Shown here piece by piece: positions 8,088 to 16,169 of a DNA stretch of 64,000 nt. The DNA comes from Aequorivita vladivostokensis (GTDB taxonomy: Bacteria > Bacteroidota > Bacteroidia > Flavobacteriales > Flavobacteriaceae): positions 372,001-436,000 of the forward strand of contig NZ_JSVU01000003.1 in assembly GCF_000952855.1 (NCBI RefSeq), read 5' to 3'. The notes under the pieces were generated by a model that worked only from the letters and a program-made list of their open reading frames with translations, was not told the origin of the DNA and did not search any database. The translations under genes and the position numbers were made by a program. Position 1 is the stretch's first letter; every line of letters starts with the position of its first letter.

Positions 8088-8804
8088 TTAAATTAAATCG
8101 AAAATTGAATTTACCGCAGGATATCGTTCAACAGTAAAACCTTCTCCGAATTCGGTGCCTATCAATCTTCCCAAATCCTGTGCTCTGTATGTTATACTAT
8201 CCCTAAAATTGGTTGAGGAGATTGGCGTTTCTGGCTCATCGGCTTCTTTTCGGTGAAATTGACTTTTATAGGCAAAAACCGTTTCCAATTTTTTCTCCAA
8301 AAAACCCGTTACATCTACAACAAAATCCGGCTCAATGTTTTTCCATTGAATGTAATGATAAACGTGCTTTGGCCGCCAAGCTTTTTGATGGTTGCTTTCA
8401 TAAATAGTTTCAATTTTTTGCAAACCACTTAAAAAACAAGCATCGCTGGCAAGTTTACTCGCCTTACCGTGGTCAATGTGCCTATCGTCAGTGGCATTGC
8501 AAAGCACTACCTCGGGCTGATATTTTCTGATTATTTTAATGATTTCAAGCTGCGAGGCAGCATTGTTTACCAAAAAACCATCGGAAAATTCAAGGTTGTG
8601 CCGAAACTTAACTCCCAAAATTTTTGCCGCGTCGGCAGCTTCCTTGTCGCGGATTTTAGCTGTGCCACGGGTACCAAGTTCGCCGCGGGTAAGGTCTAAA
8701 ATTCCTACCGTTTTTCCGTTGCTAATTTCTTTTGCCAAAGTGGCAGCACAACCCAATTCTACATCATCGGGGTGTGCGCCAATGGCGAGTATATCAATCT
8801 TCAT
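8088..8804 (-). CDS. bshB1: Bacillithiol biosynthesis deacetylase BshB1
   Basis: 238 residues, the usual length. It belongs to the LmbE/PIG-L zinc deacetylases: AIGAHPDDVELG at 7-18 gives the first zinc ligands (His11, Asp14, catalytic Asp13) and DRHIDHGKA at 107-115 gives His112. C-terminal features (YKSQF, FRDSITYRAQDLGRLIG) match BshB1 rather than mycothiol enzymes. It removes acetate from GlcNAc-malate, the second step in making bacillithiol, in the cytosol. The remaining bsh genes are not in this window. Gap of 76 nt to the upstream PLP enzyme on the same strand, so they may be co-transcribed, both in thiol metabolism. Confidence 0.93.
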   Translation of the reverse strand: MKIDILAIGAHPDDVELGCAATLAKEISNGKTVGILDLTRGELGTRGTAKIRDKEAADAAKILGVKFRHNLEFSDGFLVNNAASQLEIIKIIRKYQPEVVLCNATDDRHIDHGKASKLASDACFLSGLQKIETIYESNHQKAWRPKHVYHYIQWKNIEPDFVVDVTGFLEKKLETVFAYKSQFHRKEADEPETPISSTNFRDSITYRAQDLGRLIGTEFGEGFTVERYPAVNSIFDLI

Positions 8805-8880
8805 AAAAAAGTTTAAAGTTTATATGTTTATGGGTTTATAAGTTCAAAAAGCTGTCTGCGAGGGCGACTATCTTTTAAAT

Positions 8881-10047
8881 TTAAACTAAATTTTTCTTTG
8901 AAACCTTTTCGAAAGCGCCTTCCAAATCGGCAATTATATCTTCCGGTTCCTCAATACCCACAGAAAAACGCAGCAAGCCATCGCTAATGTTTTGGCGTTT
9001 CCTTTCTTCAGCGGAAAGCAAAGCGTGCGAAGTTTTTGCAGGTGAAAGAATGGTAGATTCCACTCCCGCCAAACTCATGGACGGTTTAATCATTTTCAAT
9101 TCTTTTAAAAAGTCATCCACATTCAAAGATTCACTTATTTCAAAAGACAGCATTCCCGTGTAACCGCCCATCTGTTTTTTTGCAATTGCGTGGTCTGGAT
9201 GGGTTTTCAATCCGGGATAATACACTTTTTCAACCAAGGGGTGGCCGTCGAGCCACTTCGCCATTTTTTTGGCGTTTTTGTTTTGGGCCCTAACGCGGAG
9301 TACCATGGTTTTCATACTGCGTTCCAAAAGCCAAACCGTATAATCACTCAAGCTTCCTCCAAGGTTTTTTGCGAGGTTCCAGATTATTTTTATGTGTTCT
9401 TCACTTGCCGCAACCGCTCCTGCCAAAATATCACTGTGTCCGCCCATATATTTCGTGGCGCTGTGAATCATAATATCTATGCCGAAATCGGCCGGGGTTT
9501 GGTTTACCGGCGAAGCAAACGTATTGTCAATCATCGTAATCAGGCCGTGTTGTTTTGCCAATTTTGAAATCATTTCCAAATCGGTAATTCGCATCAGTGG
9601 ATTGGAAGGGGTTTCCACAAAAAGCACTTTGGTGTTCTTTTGAATCTTTTCAGAAAAATCCGCTTCCGAAAAACCTTCGGCAAAGGAATATTCTATTCCG
9701 AATTTATGGAATTCCTCTACCACAAAATTATAAGTGCCCCCATACAGAGTTTGCGGTAAAACAACGTGGTCGCCTTTGTGCAAAAAAGCCAGCATTGCAG
9801 TACTCACGGCGGCCATTCCACTTCCGAAGATTAGCCCCGCCTCACACTTTTCGAGCCTTGCTATTTTCCTGCAAAGCGCTTCCTGGTTTGGAGTGTTGAA
9901 ATAGCGCGGATACCGCTTGACCTCCACATCTTCATACGCATAGCTGCTGGACATAAATAACGGCGAAACTGCGCCCTTGAATTGCTCGTCCTTCACCTCG
10001 CCAATGTGGGTGCAGATGGTGTTGAGGCCTAATTTTTCGGATTTCAT
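8881..10047 (-). CDS. PLP-dependent trans-sulfuration enzyme (cystathionine gamma-synthase/gamma-lyase family)
   Basis: 388 residues over the whole Cys/Met metabolism PLP family (PF01053). Visible: TLYGGTY near 100-106 (Tyr stacking on PLP), ETPSNP near 145-150, DNTFASP near 174-180, SATKYMGGHSD with the Schiff-base Lys199, and SLAGVESTILSPAKTSHA near 330-347 holding the substrate-binding Ser and Arg region. It acts on homocysteine/cysteine or methionine derivatives in the cytosol. The exact reaction (gamma-synthase, gamma-lyase or methionine gamma-lyase) cannot be settled from sequence alone; flavobacterial orthologues are usually labelled cystathionine gamma-synthase or aminotransferase class V/I-II. 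Followed after 76 nt by bshB1, which also uses cysteine. Confidence 0.88.
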   Translation of the reverse strand: MKSEKLGLNTICTHIGEVKDEQFKGAVSPLFMSSSYAYEDVEVKRYPRYFNTPNQEALCRKIARLEKCEAGLIFGSGMAAVSTAMLAFLHKGDHVVLPQTLYGGTYNFVVEEFHKFGIEYSFAEGFSEADFSEKIQKNTKVLFVETPSNPLMRITDLEMISKLAKQHGLITMIDNTFASPVNQTPADFGIDIMIHSATKYMGGHSDILAGAVAASEEHIKIIWNLAKNLGGSLSDYTVWLLERSMKTMVLRVRAQNKNAKKMAKWLDGHPLVEKVYYPGLKTHPDHAIAKKQMGGYTGMLSFEISESLNVDDFLKELKMIKPSMSLAGVESTILSPAKTSHALLSAEERKRQNISDGLLRFSVGIEEPEDIIADLEGAFEKVSKKNLV

Positions 10048-10143
10048 GATGATTTTTATTTTTTCGATGACTAAGGTATAAATTATATTTTAGACCGTTT
10101 GTAATAATGAAGCCGTGCCATTGTTTTTTTCTATATTTATGCA

Positions 10144-10749
10144 ATGAATAAAATTTTTGTTTTGCTTCTTGTCTTTACGCTCGGTTTCTCCGCAAATGGT
10201 CAAGTTGCCATACCCGGAACCGACCTTAGCATAAAAATGGTAAAAGCGCGAAAAATCGGCGTGCTTTCGGTTCAATTTGGCGGTACCTATCTAATAAACT
10301 CGGGAAAGGATAACAAAAGAGTACAAATTCGCCTTAAAGTAAGGTCAGAAAATGGAGAGGAAACACTTTTTGATCCAAACAAGCTTTCCCTTGTGAGCCA
10401 CGAATATAAAGCTCGCTTCAGTGTTTCAGAAGTTTATTTTGCCACGTTTTTCCGGTCAAAAGGTTTTCAAATGTTGACTACAAATAATACCGAGAAACCA
10501 ATTTTTGCAAAGTATGATCCTTCCGTTCCGAATACTTTTAATGATTTTTCGGTGACGGGTTTTAAGGATTGCCCCATAGATCTTAATTTTGGAACCAATA
10601 GAAAACCGATAACCCACACCATCTATTTCCGTCCAAACACCATTGACAAAAATGTACTCGATGTATTTTTTGTAGTTCCAAATGGATTGACCAGTGGGGA
10701 GATATACTTTGGCAACACTTTAATTTCAGAAATAAATATACGTCCATGA
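10144..10749 (+). CDS. Hypothetical secreted protein, translationally coupled to hutI
   Basis: 201 residues with a Sec signal peptide (MNKIFVLLLVFTLGFSANGQ, cleavage after ANG or GQ). The mature part is predicted beta-rich, with alternating strands (VQIRLKVRSENGEETLFDP, THTIYFRPNTIDKNVLDVFFVVP) that recall DUF4352-like Ig folds, but I do not recognise a named family. It contains a single cysteine, so no disulfide is possible within the chain. Its last four bases overlap the hutI start (ATG at 10746), so translation of hutI is probably coupled to it. TATATTTA at 10132-10139 would give a very short leader if used as the -7 box. Confidence 0.65.
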   Translation: MNKIFVLLLVFTLGFSANGQVAIPGTDLSIKMVKARKIGVLSVQFGGTYLINSGKDNKRVQIRLKVRSENGEETLFDPNKLSLVSHEYKARFSVSEVYFATFFRSKGFQMLTTNNTEKPIFAKYDPSVPNTFNDFSVTGFKDCPIDLNFGTNRKPITHTIYFRPNTIDKNVLDVFFVVPNGLTSGEIYFGNTLISEINIRP

Positions 10750-11981
10750 AACTACTGCTCACCCACATAAAAGAATTGCTCCAAGTGCGCGAAAACTGTC
10801 CTGAAAAGTTAAGCGGAAAAGAAATGAAGGAACTCCCAACCCTCAAAAACGCTTGGGTTTTTATAAACCACGGCGTGATAGAAGATTACGGAACTATGGA
10901 TAAAATGGGGCCACACCAAGGATTTAAAACTTTGGATTGCAGCGGAAAAATAGTGATGCCAGCCTGGTGCGACAGCCACAGCCACCTTGTTTATGCTGGA
11001 AATCGGGAACAGGAATTTGTAGATAGGATTAACGGTTTAACCTACCAAGAAATCGCTGAAAAAGGCGGTGGAATCGTGAACAGCGCAAAAAAACTGCAAA
11101 AAACCTCGGAAGAAGATTTGTACCATCAATCTGCGGCGCGACTTGAAGAAGTGATGCGCCTCGGCACTGGCGCCATCGAAATTAAAAGCGGGTACGGACT
11201 TACAACCGAAGCGGAAATGAAAATGCTTCGCGTGGCTAAAAAACTAGAGGAAGAATATCCAGTTACCATTAAAACAACCTTTTTGGGCGCACACGCAATT
11301 CCCACGGAATACAAAGGCAACAAAGACGGTTATTTGGATTTGCTCTGCAACGAAATGCTGCCGAAAGTTGCCGAAGAAAAGCTCGCCGAATATGTAGATA
11401 TTTTCTGTGAGGAAGGTTATTTTTCGGTTGCCGATATGGAACGGATACTTTCCGAAGGAAAAAAGCACAATCTTATCCCTAAAGTTCACGTAAATCAATT
11501 CAACAGTATCGGAGGCATTGCGGCAGCTGTTAAACACAACGCCCTGAGCGTGGACCATTTGGAGGTGATGACAGAGAAGGACATTGAGGATTTAAAAGAT
11601 AGCGATACTATGCCGGTGGCGCTTCCCTCCTGCTCCTATTTTTTGAGTATTCCCTACGCCCCCGGACGAAAAATGATTGATGCAGGCTTGCCATTGGCAC
11701 TTGCAACAGACTATAATCCCGGTTCCACACCCAGTGGAAATATGAATTTTGTGGTAGCAACTGCCTGTATAAAAATGCGATTGACGCCCGAAGAAGCTAT
11801 AAACGCCGCAACAATAAATGGCGCTTACGCCATGGGCCTTAGTAAAACCCACGGCAGTATTACCAAAGGAAAAATGGCAAATCTCATTATCACAAAACCA
11901 GTTCCATCGTATGGTTATTTACCATACGCCTTCGGCAGTAATCTGATTGATTCCGTAATTATTAATGGTAAAGAAGTGTAA
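10746..11981 (+). CDS. hutI: Imidazolonepropionase
   Basis: 411 residues, normal length. Amidohydrolase fold: metal ligands in CDSHSHLVYAGNRE (His78, His80), FLGAHAIPTEYKG near 178-190, KVHVNQFNS near 243-251 (His) and ALATDYNPGSTPS near 318-330 (Asp). Substrate loop IEIKSGYGLTTEAE is typical of HutI. It hydrolyses 4-imidazolone-5-propanoate to N-formimidoyl-glutamate, step three of histidine degradation. The TAA stop shares one base with the ATG of hutG (TAATG), a coupled pair. hutH and hutU, needed for the first two steps, are not in this window. Confidence 0.95.
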   Translation: MKLLLTHIKELLQVRENCPEKLSGKEMKELPTLKNAWVFINHGVIEDYGTMDKMGPHQGFKTLDCSGKIVMPAWCDSHSHLVYAGNREQEFVDRINGLTYQEIAEKGGGIVNSAKKLQKTSEEDLYHQSAARLEEVMRLGTGAIEIKSGYGLTTEAEMKMLRVAKKLEEEYPVTIKTTFLGAHAIPTEYKGNKDGYLDLLCNEMLPKVAEEKLAEYVDIFCEEGYFSVADMERILSEGKKHNLIPKVHVNQFNSIGGIAAAVKHNALSVDHLEVMTEKDIEDLKDSDTMPVALPSCSYFLSIPYAPGRKMIDAGLPLALATDYNPGSTPSGNMNFVVATACIKMRLTPEEAINAATINGAYAMGLSKTHGSITKGKMANLIITKPVPSYGYLPYAFGSNLIDSVIINGKEV

Positions 11982-12985
11982 TGGGATTTTTGAAAATTTA
12001 TTCTGAAAAAAATGTAGCTTCAACTATAAAAAAGCGGGCTAGGGAAACCAAATTTGGCGAAAAAGTAGCCTTTGTTGAAAAGCTTGAAGACCTAAAAAAC
12101 CATCCCGCAAAATACGTGCTTTTAGGAATTCCCGAAGACATTGGCGTTCGCGCTAATTTTGGAAATCCCGGTACATCCAAAGCATGGGAAGCCGCTTTGG
12201 GAAGCCTTTTAAATATGCAGCACAATCATTTTATCCACGCTGAAAACGTGATTCTTTTGGGTGAAATTGACTGCGACACCCAAATGAAGCAGGCTGATAG
12301 TATTTCAAAAGAAGAAATTCATTATGCTGAAGAATTAGGCGAACTCGTTACCCAAATAGACCATAAAGTTGCGGAAGTTGTAAAAGCAATTGTTACGGCT
12401 GGCAAGTTTCCTATCATCATTGGTGGCGGCCACAACAACAGTTTTGGAAATTTGAAAGGCACTTCGGAAGGTTTAGAAAAAGCTCTCAATTGCATCAACT
12501 TTGATGCGCATACAGATTTTCGAACTTTGGAACATCGCCACAGTGGCAACGGGTTTTCGTATGCTTTTGAGGATGGTTTTTTGGATAAATACTTCATTTT
12601 TGGACTTCACAGAAATTATACTTCGGAAACTGTTTTCAATTCAATGGAAAAGAATTCCCATAGAGTAAAATTCAATCTATATGAAGATATTTCCATCAAT
12701 AATAAATTATCGTTTTCAGAAGCATTGAAAGACGCAGAAAATTTCTGCTGCAATGAAAACTTCGGAATCGAACTGGATTTGGATTCCGTTGAAATGATGG
12801 GCAGCAGTGCCATGACGCCCAGCGGATTTACTTTGACGGAGGCCCGAAAATTCGTTTCCCACTTTTCAAAAAACAAAAATGCGCGTTATCTGCATATTTG
12901 CGAAGGCGCTCCCGGTGCAGGGATTTTTTTAAATCAAGTAGGCAAAGCGATTGCCTATTTGGTGAGCGATACTTTGGCGAAATAG
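11981..12985 (+). CDS. hutG: Formimidoylglutamase, arginase family
   Basis: 334 residues of the ureohydrolase fold. Manganese ligands are visible in IIGGGHNNSFG (His), NFDAHTDFR (Asp, His, Asp) and ELDLDSVEMMGSS (two Asp). It hydrolyses N-formimidoyl-glutamate to glutamate and formamide, the last step after HutI, whose gene it overlaps by one base. The C-terminal segment YLHICEGAPG is also usual for Bacteroidota HutG. Cytosolic. Some members of this branch have been called arginases, but the pairing with hutI makes HutG much more likely. Confidence 0.92.
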   Translation: MGFLKIYSEKNVASTIKKRARETKFGEKVAFVEKLEDLKNHPAKYVLLGIPEDIGVRANFGNPGTSKAWEAALGSLLNMQHNHFIHAENVILLGEIDCDTQMKQADSISKEEIHYAEELGELVTQIDHKVAEVVKAIVTAGKFPIIIGGGHNNSFGNLKGTSEGLEKALNCINFDAHTDFRTLEHRHSGNGFSYAFEDGFLDKYFIFGLHRNYTSETVFNSMEKNSHRVKFNLYEDISINNKLSFSEALKDAENFCCNENFGIELDLDSVEMMGSSAMTPSGFTLTEARKFVSHFSKNKNARYLHICEGAPGAGIFLNQVGKAIAYLVSDTLAK

Positions 12986-13108
12986 AGTTTAAAATTTTAG
13001 CCGTAAAGTTTTCATTTCGAATTGTATCCCTAAAAATAATTACGATATTTACAATCAGTCCTTTACATTATTTTTCCATTAAAACTTTAAGTCCTAAACT
13101 CCTATTTG

Positions 13109-15661
13109 ATGAAAAACTACAAACTGCCCTTCCGCTCAACTGTACTCGCTTTGTTTTCCCTACTTCTTTTTTCGAGTTGTAAAAACGCTTCCGAAGAAAT
13201 TTCCGAAGAAAAAGAAACCGGCAAAATGGAATACCCCGCCGAATGGATGTACAACCAGCGCGCGTATCCAAATAACTATATAAACAAGCAAGCTTATAAA
13301 GAAGCTGTTCTTCAATCAAAACAAATTCTTGCCAATAGGTCTCCCGAACAAGCTGGGGAATGGACGTTTGTAGGCCCGTTAAACACCGGCGGCCGCGTTA
13401 CCGATGTGGCGATTTCGCCCGATAACGATGACCATTTATATGTAGCGACAGCCACTGGGGGAATTTTCAGAAGTTATGATGCCGGTGCAAATTGGACGCC
13501 TATTTTTGATGAAGAAGCCAGACTTTCCATCGGCGATATTGCCATTGCACCATCCAACGCGCAAATTATCTATGCAGGAACCGGCGAAGCCAATGGAAGC
13601 GCTACCGATGGCGCCTATTTTGGCGATGGAATTTACCGAAGTGAGGACGCAGGCGACACTTGGGCGAATATTGGTCTGCCGGAAAGCAACCACATTGGCA
13701 GAATTGTAGTGGACCCTACGAATCCGGACCGCGTTTTTGCCGCCGCTACGGGACAATTATACGGAAAAAATGATGAGCGGGGAATCTACAGAACCACCAA
13801 TGGCGGCGGAAGTTGGGAGCAGGTTCTTTTTGTAACCGATTCCACCGCAGCGATAGACGTTGCGATGAACGTGGCGAATACAAATATTATTTATGCCGCA
13901 ATGTGGGAGCGCACCCGCAAACCGTGGGAGCGCGATTATGGCGGGGTAACCTCTGCCATCCATCGTTCTCTGGACGGAGGAAACACTTGGACGGAATTGG
14001 GGGCCGCAAATGGCCTTCCCGCGCCAAACGCCCAAACCGGACGTATTGGGATTGCCGTTTCAGAATCTGATCCTTCCACGGTGTACGCACGTTTCACCAC
14101 AAATGAAATTACAAATGTTTTCAACGGACTATATAAATCTACGGATAACGGCGACAACTGGACGCTGGTAACTCCTCCCAATGTCTTGAGTAATATCGAT
14201 GCGAATTTTGGTTGGTACTTTGGAAATGTTCGTGTTAATCCAAGCAATTCAGCCGAAGTGTATATTGTAGGTTTTGATATTGCGAAATCTACCAACAATG
14301 GCGCCTCGTGGCAAATATTGCCGGGAATGCACGTAGATCATCACGCGCTGGATTTTTCGAGAACGAACAGCAATTTTATGCTCTCCGGAAATGACGGCGG
14401 CGCTTATATTTCGAATAACAGCGGAAGCAGTTGGACCAAATTCTTAAACCTTCCGATTACGCAGTTTTACAATATTGAAGTTGACAATACCCAACCCGAA
14501 CGACTTTACGGCGGAACACAGGACAATAACACAATTAGAACCATTACCGGCGGGGCAAGCGATTGGAACGCAATATGGGGAGGCGACGGTTTTCACGTAA
14601 ATGTGGATCCCGTGGACAATAATTATATTTATGTGGAATCACAATATGGGAACCTCGGTCGTTCAACTAATGGCGGAGCTACCTTCAGCAACGCAACCAA
14701 CGGAATCAGCGGCAGCGACCGTAACAACTGGAATACGCCCGTGATAATTTCGCCTTTCAATCACGAAATATTGTATTATGGCACCAACAGATTATATACT
14801 TCAAACAAGGCGGCAAACTGGTCGGTAATAAGTCCTGATTTGACCGATGGGCTGCATCCCAGCGGTTCCTTGGCTTTCGGAACGCTTACGGCAATTGCTT
14901 CTTCCTATAACAATCTCGATGTGATTTATACTGGTAGCGACGACGGAAACGTAAACGTAACCTTTGACGGCGGAACAACCTGGATGGACGTAAGCGCCGG
15001 CCTGCCCGACCAATACATTACTTCCATCGCGATGGTGCCCAGTGATGATATGATTGCCTATGTAACGGTTTCAGGGTTTAAATACTTGGATTACACCCCG
15101 CGCGTATTTAAAACCACGGACGGCGGCCAGAATTGGACTGATATTTCCTCAAACCTTCCAAACATTCCCGTGAACGACATTATCGTATATCCCGCGGAAA
15201 ATATACTCTTTGTCGCAACCGATTTAAACGTTTGGTATTCCAAAGACGATGGTGGCAGTTGGACAATTTTAGGAAATAACCTACCAATGACGGTTGTTAT
15301 GGATTTAAAATTTCACGAACCTACCAAAACCCTATTTGCGGGAACTTTCGGAAGGGCGATGCACAGTTATGATGTGAGCGATATTTTAGAAATTGGTGAA
15401 AATGAATTGGCTTCAAATTCAATTAAAATTTATCCAAATCCCGCTACTTCGGAATTTACAATTTCACAAAATCTTTCTTCAAATGGAACTGTTCAGCTTT
15501 ATGATATTTCAGGGAAAAGGATAAAAGAATTGTTCAAAGGAAATTTTAGTGCGAATAAAAATATCACCGTAAAAACTGACGGACTTGCTGCTGGAATTTA
15601 TTTGGTGAAAGTCAATAATGGGAAGCAATCTGTGACGAAGAAACTCATTATAAAAAAGTAA
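13109..15661 (+). CDS. BNR/VPS10-like repeat protein with lipobox and T9SS sorting domain
   Basis: 850 residues from ATG 13109 (a TTG one codon earlier, at 13106, is unlikely). N terminus reads as a lipoprotein signal with lipobox LLFSSC near residue 24. A linker is followed by a beta-propeller region built from BNR/sortilin-type repeats: at least eight copies of patterns like SxDxGxxWxxI/L (SYDAGANWTPI, SEDAGDTWANI, TTNGGGSWEQV, STDNGDNWTLV, TTDGGQNWTDI, SKDDGGSWTIL). From about 770 there is a T9SS type A tail (IKIYPNPATSEFTI ... GIYLVKV). Similar proteins are annotated as glycosyl hydrolases or sialidase-like, but no catalytic Arg triad or Asp box enzyme core is evident, so I call only the fold. 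Single gene with its own terminator. Confidence 0.85.
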   Translation: MKNYKLPFRSTVLALFSLLLFSSCKNASEEISEEKETGKMEYPAEWMYNQRAYPNNYINKQAYKEAVLQSKQILANRSPEQAGEWTFVGPLNTGGRVTDVAISPDNDDHLYVATATGGIFRSYDAGANWTPIFDEEARLSIGDIAIAPSNAQIIYAGTGEANGSATDGAYFGDGIYRSEDAGDTWANIGLPESNHIGRIVVDPTNPDRVFAAATGQLYGKNDERGIYRTTNGGGSWEQVLFVTDSTAAIDVAMNVANTNIIYAAMWERTRKPWERDYGGVTSAIHRSLDGGNTWTELGAANGLPAPNAQTGRIGIAVSESDPSTVYARFTTNEITNVFNGLYKSTDNGDNWTLVTPPNVLSNIDANFGWYFGNVRVNPSNSAEVYIVGFDIAKSTNNGASWQILPGMHVDHHALDFSRTNSNFMLSGNDGGAYISNNSGSSWTKFLNLPITQFYNIEVDNTQPERLYGGTQDNNTIRTITGGASDWNAIWGGDGFHVNVDPVDNNYIYVESQYGNLGRSTNGGATFSNATNGISGSDRNNWNTPVIISPFNHEILYYGTNRLYTSNKAANWSVISPDLTDGLHPSGSLAFGTLTAIASSYNNLDVIYTGSDDGNVNVTFDGGTTWMDVSAGLPDQYITSIAMVPSDDMIAYVTVSGFKYLDYTPRVFKTTDGGQNWTDISSNLPNIPVNDIIVYPAENILFVATDLNVWYSKDDGGSWTILGNNLPMTVVMDLKFHEPTKTLFAGTFGRAMHSYDVSDILEIGENELASNSIKIYPNPATSEFTISQNLSSNGTVQLYDISGKRIKELFKGNFSANKNITVKTDGLAAGIYLVKVNNGKQSVTKKLIIKK

Positions 15662-15673
15662 ATTTTCAGTCAT

Positions 15674-15707
15674 AAAAAAACCGATTCAAAAGTGAATCGG
15701 TTTTTTT
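15674..15707. terminator. Bidirectional rho-independent terminator
   Basis: Perfect stem CCGATTCA/TGAATCGG (15681-15688 and 15693-15700), 4-nt loop, flanked by A7 and T7. Lies between the convergent BNR gene and the lipoprotein gene. Confidence 0.92.
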
Positions 15708-15722
15708 ATACTTAAAGTTGTT

Positions 15723-16166
15723 TTACTGCTTCTCACAAACAACTCCCCAAATGGAGATTGCTTTTTTCGAAGTATTTATTTTTACATTTTCTTCATCAAT
15801 CACCTTAAAATCTGAAGCCGTTGCATATTGCGTATCAAAAATTGCTGCAAGCGAAAACTTTGGGTTTTTAAAATTTAAGGTTCTCCAACTACCATCTGAA
15901 GTGTACGTTCCCTTTTCAGAAATTTTCACAGGTTTTTCGTCCGTTCCTGGCTGCGGAATACTTTTGAAATTAAATTTAAAAGTGTTGTTTTCATAAAGTT
16001 GTATGGAAATTGTAGCAACGCCATTTCCTAAACTTTTGTACGAAAGAACCTCACTTTTTCCAAGAACAACTTCTTTGGATTCGTTTGAAGATTTCATAGC
16101 TGTTTTCTTACTTCCGCAAGAAGAAACACCAATTACCAAAGCGATCAAAATTATATTTTTCCACAT
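15723..16166 (-). CDS. Hypothetical lipoprotein (147 aa)
   Basis: Signal MWKNIILIALVIGVSSC with acylated Cys17. The mature part is a small beta-barrel-like domain: segments NTFKFNFKSIP, EKGTYTSDGSWRTLNF and a late strand VKINTSKKAISIWG suggest alternating strands as in META/NlpE-like lipoproteins, but no named family is certain. It begins 3 nt after the ettA stop on the same strand, so it may be read from the ettA transcript. Confidence 0.75.
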   Translation of the reverse strand: MWKNIILIALVIGVSSCGSKKTAMKSSNESKEVVLGKSEVLSYKSLGNGVATISIQLYENNTFKFNFKSIPQPGTDEKPVKISEKGTYTSDGSWRTLNFKNPKFSLAAIFDTQYATASDFKVIDEENVKINTSKKAISIWGVVCEKQ

Positions 16167-16169
16167 AGC

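Noticed and set aside
13106-13108. TTG as start of the BNR protein
   Set aside because: The ATG immediately after it is a better start and gives the same signal peptide.
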